A stretch of 64,000 nucleotides of DNA from Perlabentimonas sp034003245 (lineage in GTDB: Bacteria; Bacteroidota; Bacteroidia; Bacteroidales; Tenuifilaceae), in the NCBI GenBank assembly GCA_034003245.1, contig JAVEYY010000010.1, positions 1-64,000 on the forward strand, written 5' to 3'. Of this stretch, positions 33,715 through 41,792 are shown piece by piece. A model generated the notes under the pieces. The model did not search any database. It worked only from the letters and a program-made list of their open reading frames with translations, and was not told the origin of the DNA. Each line of letters begins with the position of its first letter. Position 1 is the first letter of the stretch. The position numbers and the translations under genes are program-made.

Positions 33715-35763
33715 ATGAAAAGTATTAAAGTATTACTGACCATTCCCATTCTCTTTACAATGATACAGTGTAAACAGGCAGAGAAGGGCCCCGAGGGGAG
33801 CCCCATTGCAAAATTGGATGTTGAGCAAACAATCAACATGCTAACCGAAAAACATGGCTCTAACAACGCGTTTAGAATTAAACGAGGAGTGAACCAAGTG
33901 GCTAACCTTTGGCGGAGCACCGATGGATCGACCGAGGATTTCAAAACTTTCTGCGAGCAGAACTTTATAGGTGAGGCCGAAGAGTTAGAGGTGCTTTTCC
34001 GCAAATTATCAACCGCGTTTGAGGTTCTTCAGGGAAATCTGCTTCGCATTACCAAAGATTTAATGCGCCCCTTACACCTCGACATGGGACCAATAACCCC
34101 AATCGACATGATGTTTGGTGGATTTAACGTATCGGCGCACCTCTCGGAGGATTTGTACACCAGCAAAATAGCTTTTGTAACTGCTCTTAACTTCCCTTTC
34201 TATAGCCTTAACGAAAAAACCGAGCAGGGTTCAAGCTGGTCTCGGCAGCAGTGGGCTTACGCCCGAATGGGCGATATGTTCACCTCGCGAGTTCCTGCAG
34301 AGCTGCAACAAAAGTACTCGCGAATTAGCACCGATGCCGATGCCTATATCGATGAGTACAATATCTACATGGCAAACATCCGCAACGAGGACAATCAGCA
34401 ACTTTTCCCCGAAGGGATGAAATTGATTACCCACTGGGGACTTCGTGACGAACTCAAATCGCAGTACGCCAATGCCGAAGGGGGCTTAGAAAGACAAAAG
34501 ATGATTTACCAGGTAATGCAACGAATTATCGACCAGTCGATTCCCGAGAAGGTGATTAATAAAGGTGATTACATCTGGAAACCAATATCCAACGAAATAT
34601 CCAAGGAAGGAGAAACAGTAAAATATACATCTGAACCCAATACCCGTTACCAGCAAACGCTTAACCTATTCAATGTAATTAGGCAGATGGATGCTTTTTA
34701 CCCCAATATGCCTAGCTTTATTCAACGTCGTTTTGAGGACTCCTACGAGATTCCCGTTGAGGATGTTGAGCAACTTTTTATTGAATTGGTATCGTCGCAA
34801 CAAGTTCGTGATGCGGGTAAGTTCATAAGCCAAAGGCTTGGTCGCCCGCTGCAACCCTTCGATATTTGGTACGATGGATTTAAATCGCGCAGCACCATTT
34901 CGGCTGAGGTTCTCGACAATGCGGTAAAAAAACGTTTTTCCTCCGCGGAAGCATTCCAGAATGAGATTCCCAATATCCTCACATCACTTGGCTGGAGCAA
35001 GGAGAAAGCCAAATTTTTTGAATCGAAAATAGCCGTTGAAGGAAGTAGAGGCGCAGGCCATGCCTGGGGAGCCGAAAGCCGCAACGATATTGCCCTACTT
35101 AGAACCCGTATTGGAGCAAACGGAATGGATTATAAGGGATTTAACATCGCCATGCACGAATTTGGTCACACTGTTGAGCAAACCATAACACTTCATGATG
35201 TAGACTACTACATGATGCACGGGCTTCCAAACACGGCATTCACCGAGGCGCTGGCCTTTATCTTCCAAAAACGCGATCTTGATGTTCTGGGAATAAAGGA
35301 TAATAACCCCGAAAAAAATCACCTTCTTGCCCTCGATAACCTATGGCAATGCTATGAAATTATGGGTGTTTCACTGGTTGATATAAACCTTTGGCGATGG
35401 TTATACGAGAATCCTAATGCAACAGCTGTTCAGCTTAAAGAGGCAGCCATTAGCATTGCCAAAGATGTTTGGAATAAGTACTATGCCGACGTATTTGGTA
35501 GTTCCGATGAGCCTATTCTGGCAGTATACAGCCATATGATTAGCAATCCGTTATACCTGTCGGCATACCCTATCGGTCATCTTATTCAGTTTCAGCTTGA
35601 GCAGCACATGGAGGGTAAGCAGTTTGCCAATGAGGTTCAACGCTCATTTGAGCAGGGAAGGCTTATTCCTCAACTTTGGATGAATGGTGCAGTTGGCTAT
35701 CCACTTTCCACTGAACCAACCCTAAATGCTGCGGCAAAAGCCCTAAAAGCAATGGAAAAATAA
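33715..35763 (+). CDS. Exported gluzincin metallopeptidase, M3-like, probable lipoprotein
   Basis: A 682-residue exported protein. The start MKSIKVLLTIPILFTMIQC looks like a lipoprotein signal (an ATG four codons upstream at 33703 is also possible). The zinc motif HEFGH lies near residues 481-485, and the third ligand Glu (AFTEALAF) is 26 residues further on, the spacing of M3-family gluzincins. The N-terminal two thirds are helical, as in M3 thimet-like peptidases. A role in periplasmic peptide or oligopeptide breakdown is likely. It is followed by a long terminator stem. Confidence 0.75.
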   Translation: MKSIKVLLTIPILFTMIQCKQAEKGPEGSPIAKLDVEQTINMLTEKHGSNNAFRIKRGVNQVANLWRSTDGSTEDFKTFCEQNFIGEAEELEVLFRKLSTAFEVLQGNLLRITKDLMRPLHLDMGPITPIDMMFGGFNVSAHLSEDLYTSKIAFVTALNFPFYSLNEKTEQGSSWSRQQWAYARMGDMFTSRVPAELQQKYSRISTDADAYIDEYNIYMANIRNEDNQQLFPEGMKLITHWGLRDELKSQYANAEGGLERQKMIYQVMQRIIDQSIPEKVINKGDYIWKPISNEISKEGETVKYTSEPNTRYQQTLNLFNVIRQMDAFYPNMPSFIQRRFEDSYEIPVEDVEQLFIELVSSQQVRDAGKFISQRLGRPLQPFDIWYDGFKSRSTISAEVLDNAVKKRFSSAEAFQNEIPNILTSLGWSKEKAKFFESKIAVEGSRGAGHAWGAESRNDIALLRTRIGANGMDYKGFNIAMHEFGHTVEQTITLHDVDYYMMHGLPNTAFTEALAFIFQKRDLDVLGIKDNNPEKNHLLALDNLWQCYEIMGVSLVDINLWRWLYENPNATAVQLKEAAISIAKDVWNKYYADVFGSSDEPILAVYSHMISNPLYLSAYPIGHLIQFQLEQHMEGKQFANEVQRSFEQGRLIPQLWMNGAVGYPLSTEPTLNAAAKALKAMEK

Positions 35764-35795
35764 TTAGTTATATAGCAGAATTTAATATCCTCTCT

Positions 35796-35836
35796 CAAGT
35801 TGAGTTGATTGGAAAAATGGCAATCAACTCAACTTG
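35796..35836 (+). terminator. Long stem-loop terminator
   Basis: A perfect 16-bp stem (CAAGTTGAGTTGATTG / CAATCAACTCAACTTG) with a 9-base loop, 33 bases after the metallopeptidase stop. It has only a weak T tail and is low in GC, but its length and position support a terminator. It ends 17 bases before the trmJ start. Confidence 0.65.
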
Positions 35837-35853
35837 ATTAATTTCTACAAGTT

Positions 35854-36546
35854 ATGCATATTTCATTTGTTCTTGTTGATGCAGCTGTTCCCGAAAATAT
35901 TGGAGCTGCTGCCAGAGCAATTAAAACTATGGGGTTTACCGATCTGCGGTTAGTCAATCCCTGCACCTATAAGTGCGACAAAGCGCTAATGCTTGCCCAT
36001 GGATCGCACGACATACTAGAGAATGCAAGAGTTTTCGATTCGCTGGAAAAGGCAATTGAGGATCTCGATTTTTCAATAGCCACCTCGGCCAAGCAACGCT
36101 GGGTGAAGCAGGATATAATATCGAGCCGCGAAATTGGAGAGTTTATTAGACAAAAGGTTGATTCGATTTCCTCTGTAGCTGTGGTGTTTGGTGGCGAGGA
36201 ATCGGGATTATCGAATTCCGATATGGCCTTGTGCGATGTAGTTGCCTCCATACCACTCCCAGCCCCCTACCCATCGCTAAACCTATCTCAAGCCGTTATG
36301 GTTTTTGCATATTCCCTCTCCGAGATTGCTCAGGAATGGCCATCAGTAAAAACCTCTGGAATTGAAAACAGCGGCTTTAAATCTCTTAAAAATAGGATAA
36401 TTCAACTCATGAATACAGTAGGTATAACCAATGAATCGCTTGTGCATGGGCGTGTTTTGGAACGTTTAGCCCAAATAGCCGATGAAGATGTGAACCTACT
36501 ACACTCATTATCAGCAAAAATAATCGATCAGTTAAATAAAAAATAA
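35854..36546 (+). CDS. trmJ: SPOUT tRNA/rRNA 2'-O-methyltransferase, TrmJ-like
   Basis: A 230-residue trefoil-knot methyltransferase. The N-terminus (VPENIGAAARAIKTMGFTDLRLVNP) is the SpoU/TrmH signature, followed by VAVVFGGEESGLSN and IPLPAPYPSLNLSQAVMVFA, the SAM-binding knot. A C-terminal helical extension is as in TrmJ, which methylates position 32 of tRNA. It heads a run of plus-strand genes with small gaps (CPBP protease at 16 bases). Confidence 0.85.
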   Translation: MHISFVLVDAAVPENIGAAARAIKTMGFTDLRLVNPCTYKCDKALMLAHGSHDILENARVFDSLEKAIEDLDFSIATSAKQRWVKQDIISSREIGEFIRQKVDSISSVAVVFGGEESGLSNSDMALCDVVASIPLPAPYPSLNLSQAVMVFAYSLSEIAQEWPSVKTSGIENSGFKSLKNRIIQLMNTVGITNESLVHGRVLERLAQIADEDVNLLHSLSAKIIDQLNKK

Positions 36547-36562
36547 GTAAATATTTACTCTA

Positions 36563-37399
36563 ATGGAAAATCTTAAATCGACCCCTTACCCAAGCATTGG
36601 ACAGGCAGTTGTGCTTTCGCTAATTGTTGTTGCTTTCATGCTAATCCTTTCGCCAGTAGTTTTCTTGAAGGAATTTGTGGGTCAAGAAATGGCCACCTTT
36701 ATTTACTACTTGTTATCAATGGGGCTTCCATTTTGGATTCTATACTCCATGAGAAAAAGCAATACTGGCGAACGGTCTTTCAACTTTAAAATTGTTTTTA
36801 AAACTACTATTCCTCTTATTCTGCTGGCAACACTTGGTATTCAATACTCGTTAACCCTTCCTATCTCGACACTTATTCCAATGTCCGATTCAATGCGCGC
36901 AGCGTTTAGCATAGCTTTGGGTAATCCACGCAACATTTTTAGCATAGCCACTTTGGTAATTCTAGCCCCAATTTTTGAGGAGTTAATCTTTAGAGGAATA
37001 ATCCTAAATGGGCTACTCAAACGCTACTCGCCATTGCTATCCATAGTGGTCTCGAGTCTTCTATTTGCAGCTGTACATCTTAACCCCTGGCAATTTGTAT
37101 CGGCTTTTATACTTGGGCTATTCATTGGATGGGTTTACCTACGGACCAAAAGCATTTTGCTGGCAATAATTATCCACGCATTCAACAACTTTGCTGCAAT
37201 ACTACCCGAAATACTTGGCTTTACAACAAGCGCTGATAAAAAAATTTCTTTAAGCGAGTACTTTGGTGGAACATTTAACTATGCCCTAATTATTATACTT
37301 GCTGGCTTTACCGCAATTACATGTATATACCTGATAAATAAATCTTTTATTAAAGACAGGGTGGAAAATCACGAAGTTAAACATTCTGAGGAAGCATAA
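36563..37399 (+). CDS. CPBP-family intramembrane metalloprotease
   Basis: A 278-residue polytopic membrane protein with six to eight helices. The Abi/CPBP motifs are present: EELIFRGI (Glu139-Glu140), LLFAAVHLNPWQFV, and the C-terminal IIHAFNNF, which together form the glutamate/histidine active site of CAAX-prenyl-protease-like enzymes. The bacterial substrates are mostly unknown. It follows trmJ by 16 bases and precedes an NlpC/P60 gene. Confidence 0.88.
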   Translation: MENLKSTPYPSIGQAVVLSLIVVAFMLILSPVVFLKEFVGQEMATFIYYLLSMGLPFWILYSMRKSNTGERSFNFKIVFKTTIPLILLATLGIQYSLTLPISTLIPMSDSMRAAFSIALGNPRNIFSIATLVILAPIFEELIFRGIILNGLLKRYSPLLSIVVSSLLFAAVHLNPWQFVSAFILGLFIGWVYLRTKSILLAIIIHAFNNFAAILPEILGFTTSADKKISLSEYFGGTFNYALIIILAGFTAITCIYLINKSFIKDRVENHEVKHSEEA

Positions 37400-37464
37400 A
37401 ATCAGCTTAAAGACTTTACCAATCTCCATAAAAAATAATACATTTACAAAAAAGTTACAAAACC

Positions 37465-38253
37465 ATGTACGGTGTAGTAGATCAGAGCCTAGCAGCACTT
37501 AGAAAAGAACCATTCCACAGAAGCGAGATGGTGAGCCAACTTCTTTTTGGCGAAACATTTACTGTACTTGAAAGTTTTAGGGACTGGCTTCGGATTCAGG
37601 TTACCATTGATGGATATGAAGGCTGGATTGACAAAAAGGTATGTGAACTTTTTGATGATGAGCAAATGAGCCTACTAACTCTCGATGGAGCATCAAACAT
37701 TTGCACACGGCTTTTTTCGGCTAAACCCAGCTACTGCGATACTCCAATTAGATTGTGTCCAGGTTCCACAATTTACGGTTTTGATAGTGATTCTGGAACT
37801 TTCCGGCTGCTAAACAACGACTACAAAACCTTTAATGTTCCTTTTGATCCTCCCATCGGAGGATTGCGTGAGCAAGTTATTCAATACTCCCAATCCTTTC
37901 TTAACGCACCATATCTTTGGGGAGGACGATCACCCTACGGTATAGACTGCTCTGGCCTATCGCAGGTTGTATTTAAGATGTTAGGTGTAAATATTGCCCG
38001 CGACGCCAGTCAACAAGTACTTCAAGGAGTTACTGTCGATTTTTTAAACTTAACCCAACCCGGCGATCTTGCCTTTTTTGACGATGAAGAAGGGAACATA
38101 ACCCACGTGGGAATTGTGTTACCCGAGAATAAAATTATCCACAGTTCGGGTTTTGTTAAAATCGATCTACTCGACCAGCAGGGAATCTACTCCCTAAAAA
38201 CAAAAAAGTATTCCCATAAACTCAGGGTAATCAAAAGAATTCTTGAGTTATAG
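37465..38253 (+). CDS. NlpC/P60 peptidase with N-terminal SH3 domain
   Basis: A 262-residue cysteine peptidase. Two SH3-like segments occupy about 1-125 (LRKEPFHRSEMVSQLLFGE, DWLRIQVTIDGYEGWIDKKV) and the NlpC/P60 domain about 140-262. The catalytic triad is Cys162 (GIDCSGLSQ), His214 (THVGIVLP) and His226 (IIHSSGF). The family cleaves gamma-D-glutamyl-diamino acid bonds of muropeptides. There is no signal peptide, so it likely recycles cell-wall peptides in the cytoplasm. Confidence 0.9.
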   Translation: MYGVVDQSLAALRKEPFHRSEMVSQLLFGETFTVLESFRDWLRIQVTIDGYEGWIDKKVCELFDDEQMSLLTLDGASNICTRLFSAKPSYCDTPIRLCPGSTIYGFDSDSGTFRLLNNDYKTFNVPFDPPIGGLREQVIQYSQSFLNAPYLWGGRSPYGIDCSGLSQVVFKMLGVNIARDASQQVLQGVTVDFLNLTQPGDLAFFDDEEGNITHVGIVLPENKIIHSSGFVKIDLLDQQGIYSLKTKKYSHKLRVIKRILEL

Positions 38254-38285
38254 CAATTTCTATAAACTCCTAACCAATAATACCA

Positions 38286-38396
38286 ATGATAAGACAGCAA
38301 ATTATTATAGTTGTGGTCATTATTGCCATTGCGCTCTGGATAGGATTTAGAAAATGGGAAAGGACAAACGACGACGACGAAAATCAAGTAGAATAA
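38286..38396 (+). CDS. 36-residue single-pass membrane peptide
   Basis: A short frame from ATG 38286 to TAA 38394-38396. The peptide begins MIRQQIIIVVVIIAIALWIG and continues with a basic patch (FRKWER) and an acidic tail (TNDDDENQVE). One hydrophobic helix with a positive cytoplasmic edge is exactly what a small membrane protein should look like. It sits between the NlpC/P60 gene and the NUDIX gene, all on the plus strand with gaps of about 30 and 16 bases. Too short to place in a family. Confidence 0.45.
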   Translation: MIRQQIIIVVVIIAIALWIGFRKWERTNDDDENQVE

Positions 38397-38412
38397 GATA
38401 ATAGTTAGTCCT

Positions 38413-38850
38413 ATGGCATTCTCTTACCCCTACCCCCGCATGCTGGTCACAGTGGACACTTTGGTTTTCCTTAAATCTCCTAATAGGGTTATGCAAATCC
38501 TGTTGGTGAAACGAGGAAACGACCCGTTTATGGGAGCATACGCACTACCAGGTGGTTTTCCTGAGATGGATGAACTACTTGTAGATGCCGCAAAACGTGA
38601 ACTAGCTGAGGAAACCGGGCTTGGTGGAGTAGAATTGCATCAACTAGCTGCCTTCGATGGCATTGGCCGCGATCCCCGCGACCGCAATATTGCCATCGCA
38701 TTTTACGGTTTTACCACTCCAAGAAATTGTGCCCTTACCGCTGGTGATGATGCTGCTGAGGCAGATTGGTTTCCCTTGAATTCGTTACCGCCCCTGGCAT
38801 TCGACCATCAGCATATTATTGATTTTGCTGTTAACAAGTTGAGCCTATAA
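38413..38850 (+). CDS. NUDIX hydrolase
   Basis: A 145-residue NUDIX enzyme. The full Nudix box, GGFPEMDELLVDAA followed by KRELAEETGL, is at about 49-72 and supplies the Mg ligands. The upstream part (MLVTVDTLVFL...ILLVKRGNDPFMGAYALPGG) resembles ADP-ribose pyrophosphatase or NrtR-like N-terminal domains, but there is no C-terminal winged helix. The substrate is a nucleoside diphosphate linked to another moiety. It is the last gene of the plus-strand run and converges on cysN. Confidence 0.9.
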   Translation: MAFSYPYPRMLVTVDTLVFLKSPNRVMQILLVKRGNDPFMGAYALPGGFPEMDELLVDAAKRELAEETGLGGVELHQLAAFDGIGRDPRDRNIAIAFYGFTTPRNCALTAGDDAAEADWFPLNSLPPLAFDHQHIIDFAVNKLSL

Positions 38851-38881
38851 CCTTTCTCTTTTCTTCGAAAAGATTCATTTA

Positions 38882-40159
38882 TTACAAAATCATCCCTGCT
38901 CCCACGGTTACGTTGGTAGCCTCGTCGATAATAACTAAACTTCCTGTAACCCTATTTTGGCGGTACGAATCGAAGAAAAGCGGCTTTGTTGTTCGGATAT
39001 TGATACAGGCAATATCGTTTAGCTTAATCTCCTTATCGTCATAAATCCTTTCAAGGGAGTTAATATCAATCTTGTACTTAATTTCCTTCACCATGCAACG
39101 TACGTCGCTGGAGGTGTGCTTAACCGCGTACTTGGCCGATGGATTAAGCGGCTTATCACTAAGCCAGCATACCATCATGTCAATCTCCTGCCCAACGCTC
39201 ACCCCATTCTCGGCTGGAACCAGCATACAGCCCCGGCTAACATCCAAATCGTCGGCAAGAGTTATAATAACAGATTGGGGCGCACTTGTACTCTCAAGTT
39301 TTTGCTTGTGAAAAACAATGGATTCGATGGTAGATGTAAATCCAGAGGGGAGCACCTTAACCTTATCGCCAACTGAAAACGTGCCACTGGCCATACGGCC
39401 TGCGTAACCTCTAAAATCGGGATACTCGGTAAGCTGGGGTCGCACTACATACTGTACCGGAAAACGAGCATCAACCTGGTTGTAATCGTTGCTTATGTAG
39501 ATATTCTCTAGCAGAAACATCAAGGTTGGGCCATCGTACCAGGGCATTTTCTGAGATCGATCCACCACATTGTCGCCTTTAAGCGCCGAGATGGGGATAA
39601 ACCGAACGTCCTTAAGGTCGAGATTGGTGGCAAAACCAAGAAATCGTTTTTGAATTCCAGCAAAAACTTCCTCGCTATACTCCACCAAGTCCATCTTATT
39701 AACGCAAACAATTACATGAGGAATGCAGAGCAATGATGCAATATAGGCATGCCGAATTGTCTGTTCAATTACCCCATGCCTGGCATCAATAAGAATAACA
39801 GCGGCATTAGCCGTTGACGCTCCGGTTACCATGTTCCGGGTATACTGAATATGGCCTGGTGTATCGGCAATGATAAACTTTCGTTTTGGAGTGTGAAAGT
39901 ATCGGTAAGCCACATCGATGGTAATACCCTGCTCACGCTCGGCTCTTAACCCATCGGTAAGCAACGCTAGGTTTACGTAATCGTCGCCCTTTTTTACGCT
40001 GGCGCGTTCTACCTCTTCGAGTTGATCCTGAAAAATGGCCTTAGAATCGTAAAGTAACCGGCCTATTAGAGTGCTTTTACCATCGTCAACACTTCCAGCG
40101 GTTGTAAACCGCAATAGCTCCATATCGAGGTATGCTGAATCGTTAAAAGATGTATCCAT
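38882..40159 (-). CDS. cysN: Sulfate adenylyltransferase subunit 1 (GTPase)
   Basis: A 425-residue GTPase that drives the synthesis of adenosine phosphosulfate by CysD. The P-loop AGSVDDGKST (residues 21-30), the switch region GITIDVAYRYF, the DTPGH motif (IIADTPGHIQYTRN) and the NKMD motif (CVNKMDLVEY) are complete. The C-terminal domains are EF-Tu-like. There is no fused APS kinase domain; CysC is separate here. It is the last gene of cysC-cysD-cysN. Confidence 0.96.
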   Translation of the reverse strand: MDTSFNDSAYLDMELLRFTTAGSVDDGKSTLIGRLLYDSKAIFQDQLEEVERASVKKGDDYVNLALLTDGLRAEREQGITIDVAYRYFHTPKRKFIIADTPGHIQYTRNMVTGASTANAAVILIDARHGVIEQTIRHAYIASLLCIPHVIVCVNKMDLVEYSEEVFAGIQKRFLGFATNLDLKDVRFIPISALKGDNVVDRSQKMPWYDGPTLMFLLENIYISNDYNQVDARFPVQYVVRPQLTEYPDFRGYAGRMASGTFSVGDKVKVLPSGFTSTIESIVFHKQKLESTSAPQSVIITLADDLDVSRGCMLVPAENGVSVGQEIDMMVCWLSDKPLNPSAKYAVKHTSSDVRCMVKEIKYKIDINSLERIYDDKEIKLNDIACINIRTTKPLFFDSYRQNRVTGSLVIIDEATNVTVGAGMIL

Positions 40160-40187
40160 ATCTTACTTCTGAAAAAAACTGAAATGA

Positions 40188-41093
40188 TTAAAAATAGCCC
40201 TCAATTTTTCGATCCTCCATAGCGGCTTCGCTACGCTTGTCGTCGGCACGGGTTCCGCGTTCGGTTGTTCTGATGGCTGCAACCTCCCTAATAATATCGG
40301 TTAAACTATGAGCAGTCGATTCCACAGCACCTGTGCACGTGGCATCGCCTATGGTACGGAACCGCACAATACGGCGTTCAACCTTTTCGGTATCCCTTAT
40401 CATCATAAACGGTGTTTTGGCGTAAAGAACGCCATCGCGTTCAAAAACCTCTCGTTCGTGCGAAAAGTAAAGGTTCGGAATGGCAATATTCTCTAGCAAG
40501 ATATACTGCCATATATCCATCTCGGTCCAGTTGCTGATGGGGAACACCCTAAAGTGCTCGCCCATACTCTTTCGCCCATTAAAAATATTCCAAAGTTCAG
40601 GTCGTTGATTTTTAGGATCCCATTGTCCAAACTCATCGCGGTGCGAGAAGAATCGCTCTTTGGCTCGGGCCTTCTCCTCGTCGCGCCTACCTCCACCCAT
40701 GGCGCAATCGAACTTGTGCTTCTCAATGGCATCGAGCAATGTAACGGTTTGAATCCGGTTACGGCTAGCGCTGTAACCCTTCTCCTCCACCGCTCTCCCG
40801 CTATTAATTGACTCCTGTACTGAAGCCACAATCACGGATACCCCAGATTCCTGCGATAGCCAATCGCGAAACTCAATTGTTTCGGGAAAATTATGCCCAG
40901 TATCGATATGCATAAGCGGGAATGGAACCCGTGCGGGGTAAAATGCCTTACGCGCAAGGTGAAACATCACAATAGAGTCCTTCCCTCCGCTAAAAAGCAT
41001 AACGGGATTCTCAAATTGAGCAACAACCTCACGAATAACAAAAATTGACTCTGACTCTAGCTCTCGAAGATGGTTAATGGAAAATTGCTTCAT
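40188..41093 (-). CDS. cysD: Sulfate adenylyltransferase subunit 2
   Basis: A 301-residue ATP-pyrophosphatase-fold protein that makes APS from ATP and sulfate. The PP-loop SGGKDS is at residues 35-40 (VMLFSGGKDSIVMFHLARKA), followed by PLMHIDTGHNFPETIEFRD. The C-terminal segment RFRTIGDATCTGAVES is a CysD signature. It lies 54 bases after cysC and 28 before cysN. Confidence 0.97.
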   Translation of the reverse strand: MKQFSINHLRELESESIFVIREVVAQFENPVMLFSGGKDSIVMFHLARKAFYPARVPFPLMHIDTGHNFPETIEFRDWLSQESGVSVIVASVQESINSGRAVEEKGYSASRNRIQTVTLLDAIEKHKFDCAMGGGRRDEEKARAKERFFSHRDEFGQWDPKNQRPELWNIFNGRKSMGEHFRVFPISNWTEMDIWQYILLENIAIPNLYFSHEREVFERDGVLYAKTPFMMIRDTEKVERRIVRFRTIGDATCTGAVESTAHSLTDIIREVAAIRTTERGTRADDKRSEAAMEDRKIEGYF

Positions 41094-41147
41094 GATTGGG
41101 ACTATCTAATACTTAAAAAACATTTTCGCTAAAAACTCTAGACAAAA

Positions 41148-41675
41148 CTATAAAAACTTTCCTTGCAATGCCCTATAAATCGAGGTTATCACCTCATCGC
41201 GGCTTTGCGTGGATGTATCGACCTGATAGTATGGGTTATTGGGGGTCTCGAATGGGGAAGAGATTCCGGTTAATTCTTTAATCTCGCCCAAATCCGCTTT
41301 GCGATATAGGCCTTTGCTGTCGCGTTGCTTGCAAACAGATAGTGGTGTGCTTACAAACACCTCTACAAACGATTCGGAGCCAATAATCGATTTTGCAAGC
41401 TGCCGAATTTCTTGAGTAGGCGATATAAAAGAGCATATGGCAATAACACCCGAATCGTTCACAATTCGCGCCATTGAAGCGGCTCTTCGAATGTTTTCGT
41501 GCCGATCGCCGAGCGAAAAACCTAAATCGGAGCAGAACTGCTTTCGGAAAATATCGCCATCAACTACCACCGCTGATATTCCATCGAGTTTAAAACGATT
41601 TTGAAGATCGAAGGCTATTGTTGTTTTGCCTGCCGAGGGCAGTCCGGTTAACCAAATGGTGAATGGATATAACAT
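41148..41675 (-). CDS. cysC: Adenylylsulfate kinase
   Basis: A 175-residue kinase that phosphorylates APS to PAPS. The P-loop GLPSAGKTT begins at residue 11 and the conserved LYRKADLGEIKELTGISSPFE block and ICSFISPTQEIR (APS-site Ser) are present. I chose the ATG at 41675; an upstream TTG at 41684 is close to the predicted transcription start. It leads cysC-cysD-cysN, and a canonical promoter lies just upstream. Confidence 0.94.
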   Translation of the reverse strand: MLYPFTIWLTGLPSAGKTTIAFDLQNRFKLDGISAVVVDGDIFRKQFCSDLGFSLGDRHENIRRAASMARIVNDSGVIAICSFISPTQEIRQLAKSIIGSESFVEVFVSTPLSVCKQRDSKGLYRKADLGEIKELTGISSPFETPNNPYYQVDTSTQSRDEVITSIYRALQGKFL

Positions 41676-41692
41676 AGTTTGCAAATTCTACA

Positions 41693-41723
41693 CAAATATA
41701 GAATTAAAGATTTGTGCAGCAAA
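41693..41723 (-). promoter_or_regulatory. Canonical Bacteroidetes promoter of cysCDN
   Basis: On the minus strand TTTG (41723-41720), a 19-base spacer and TATATTTG (41700-41693) give a textbook TTTG-N19-TAnnTTTG promoter. Its start point would be about 10-15 bases before the cysC ATG at 41675. Confidence 0.75.
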
Positions 41724-41744
41724 AAACGTAAATCCACAAAAAAA

Positions 41745-41768
41745 GGCGGGAGATTTAAACCTCCCGCC
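41745..41768 (-). terminator. Rho-independent terminator after M16 peptidase
   Basis: A perfect GC-rich 8-bp stem (GGCGGGAG / CTCCCGCC) with an ATTTAAAC loop. On the minus strand it runs into seven Ts. It lies 24 bases after the M16 peptidase stop and separates it from cysC. Confidence 0.9.
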
Positions 41769-41792
41769 AAACAATTTCAACGCTTAAGTCTT

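Noticed and set aside
38857..38873. TCTTTTC-TTC-GAAAAGA hairpin between the NUDIX gene and cysN as a terminator
   Set aside because: The stem is 7 bp, AT-rich and without a T run; too weak to call.
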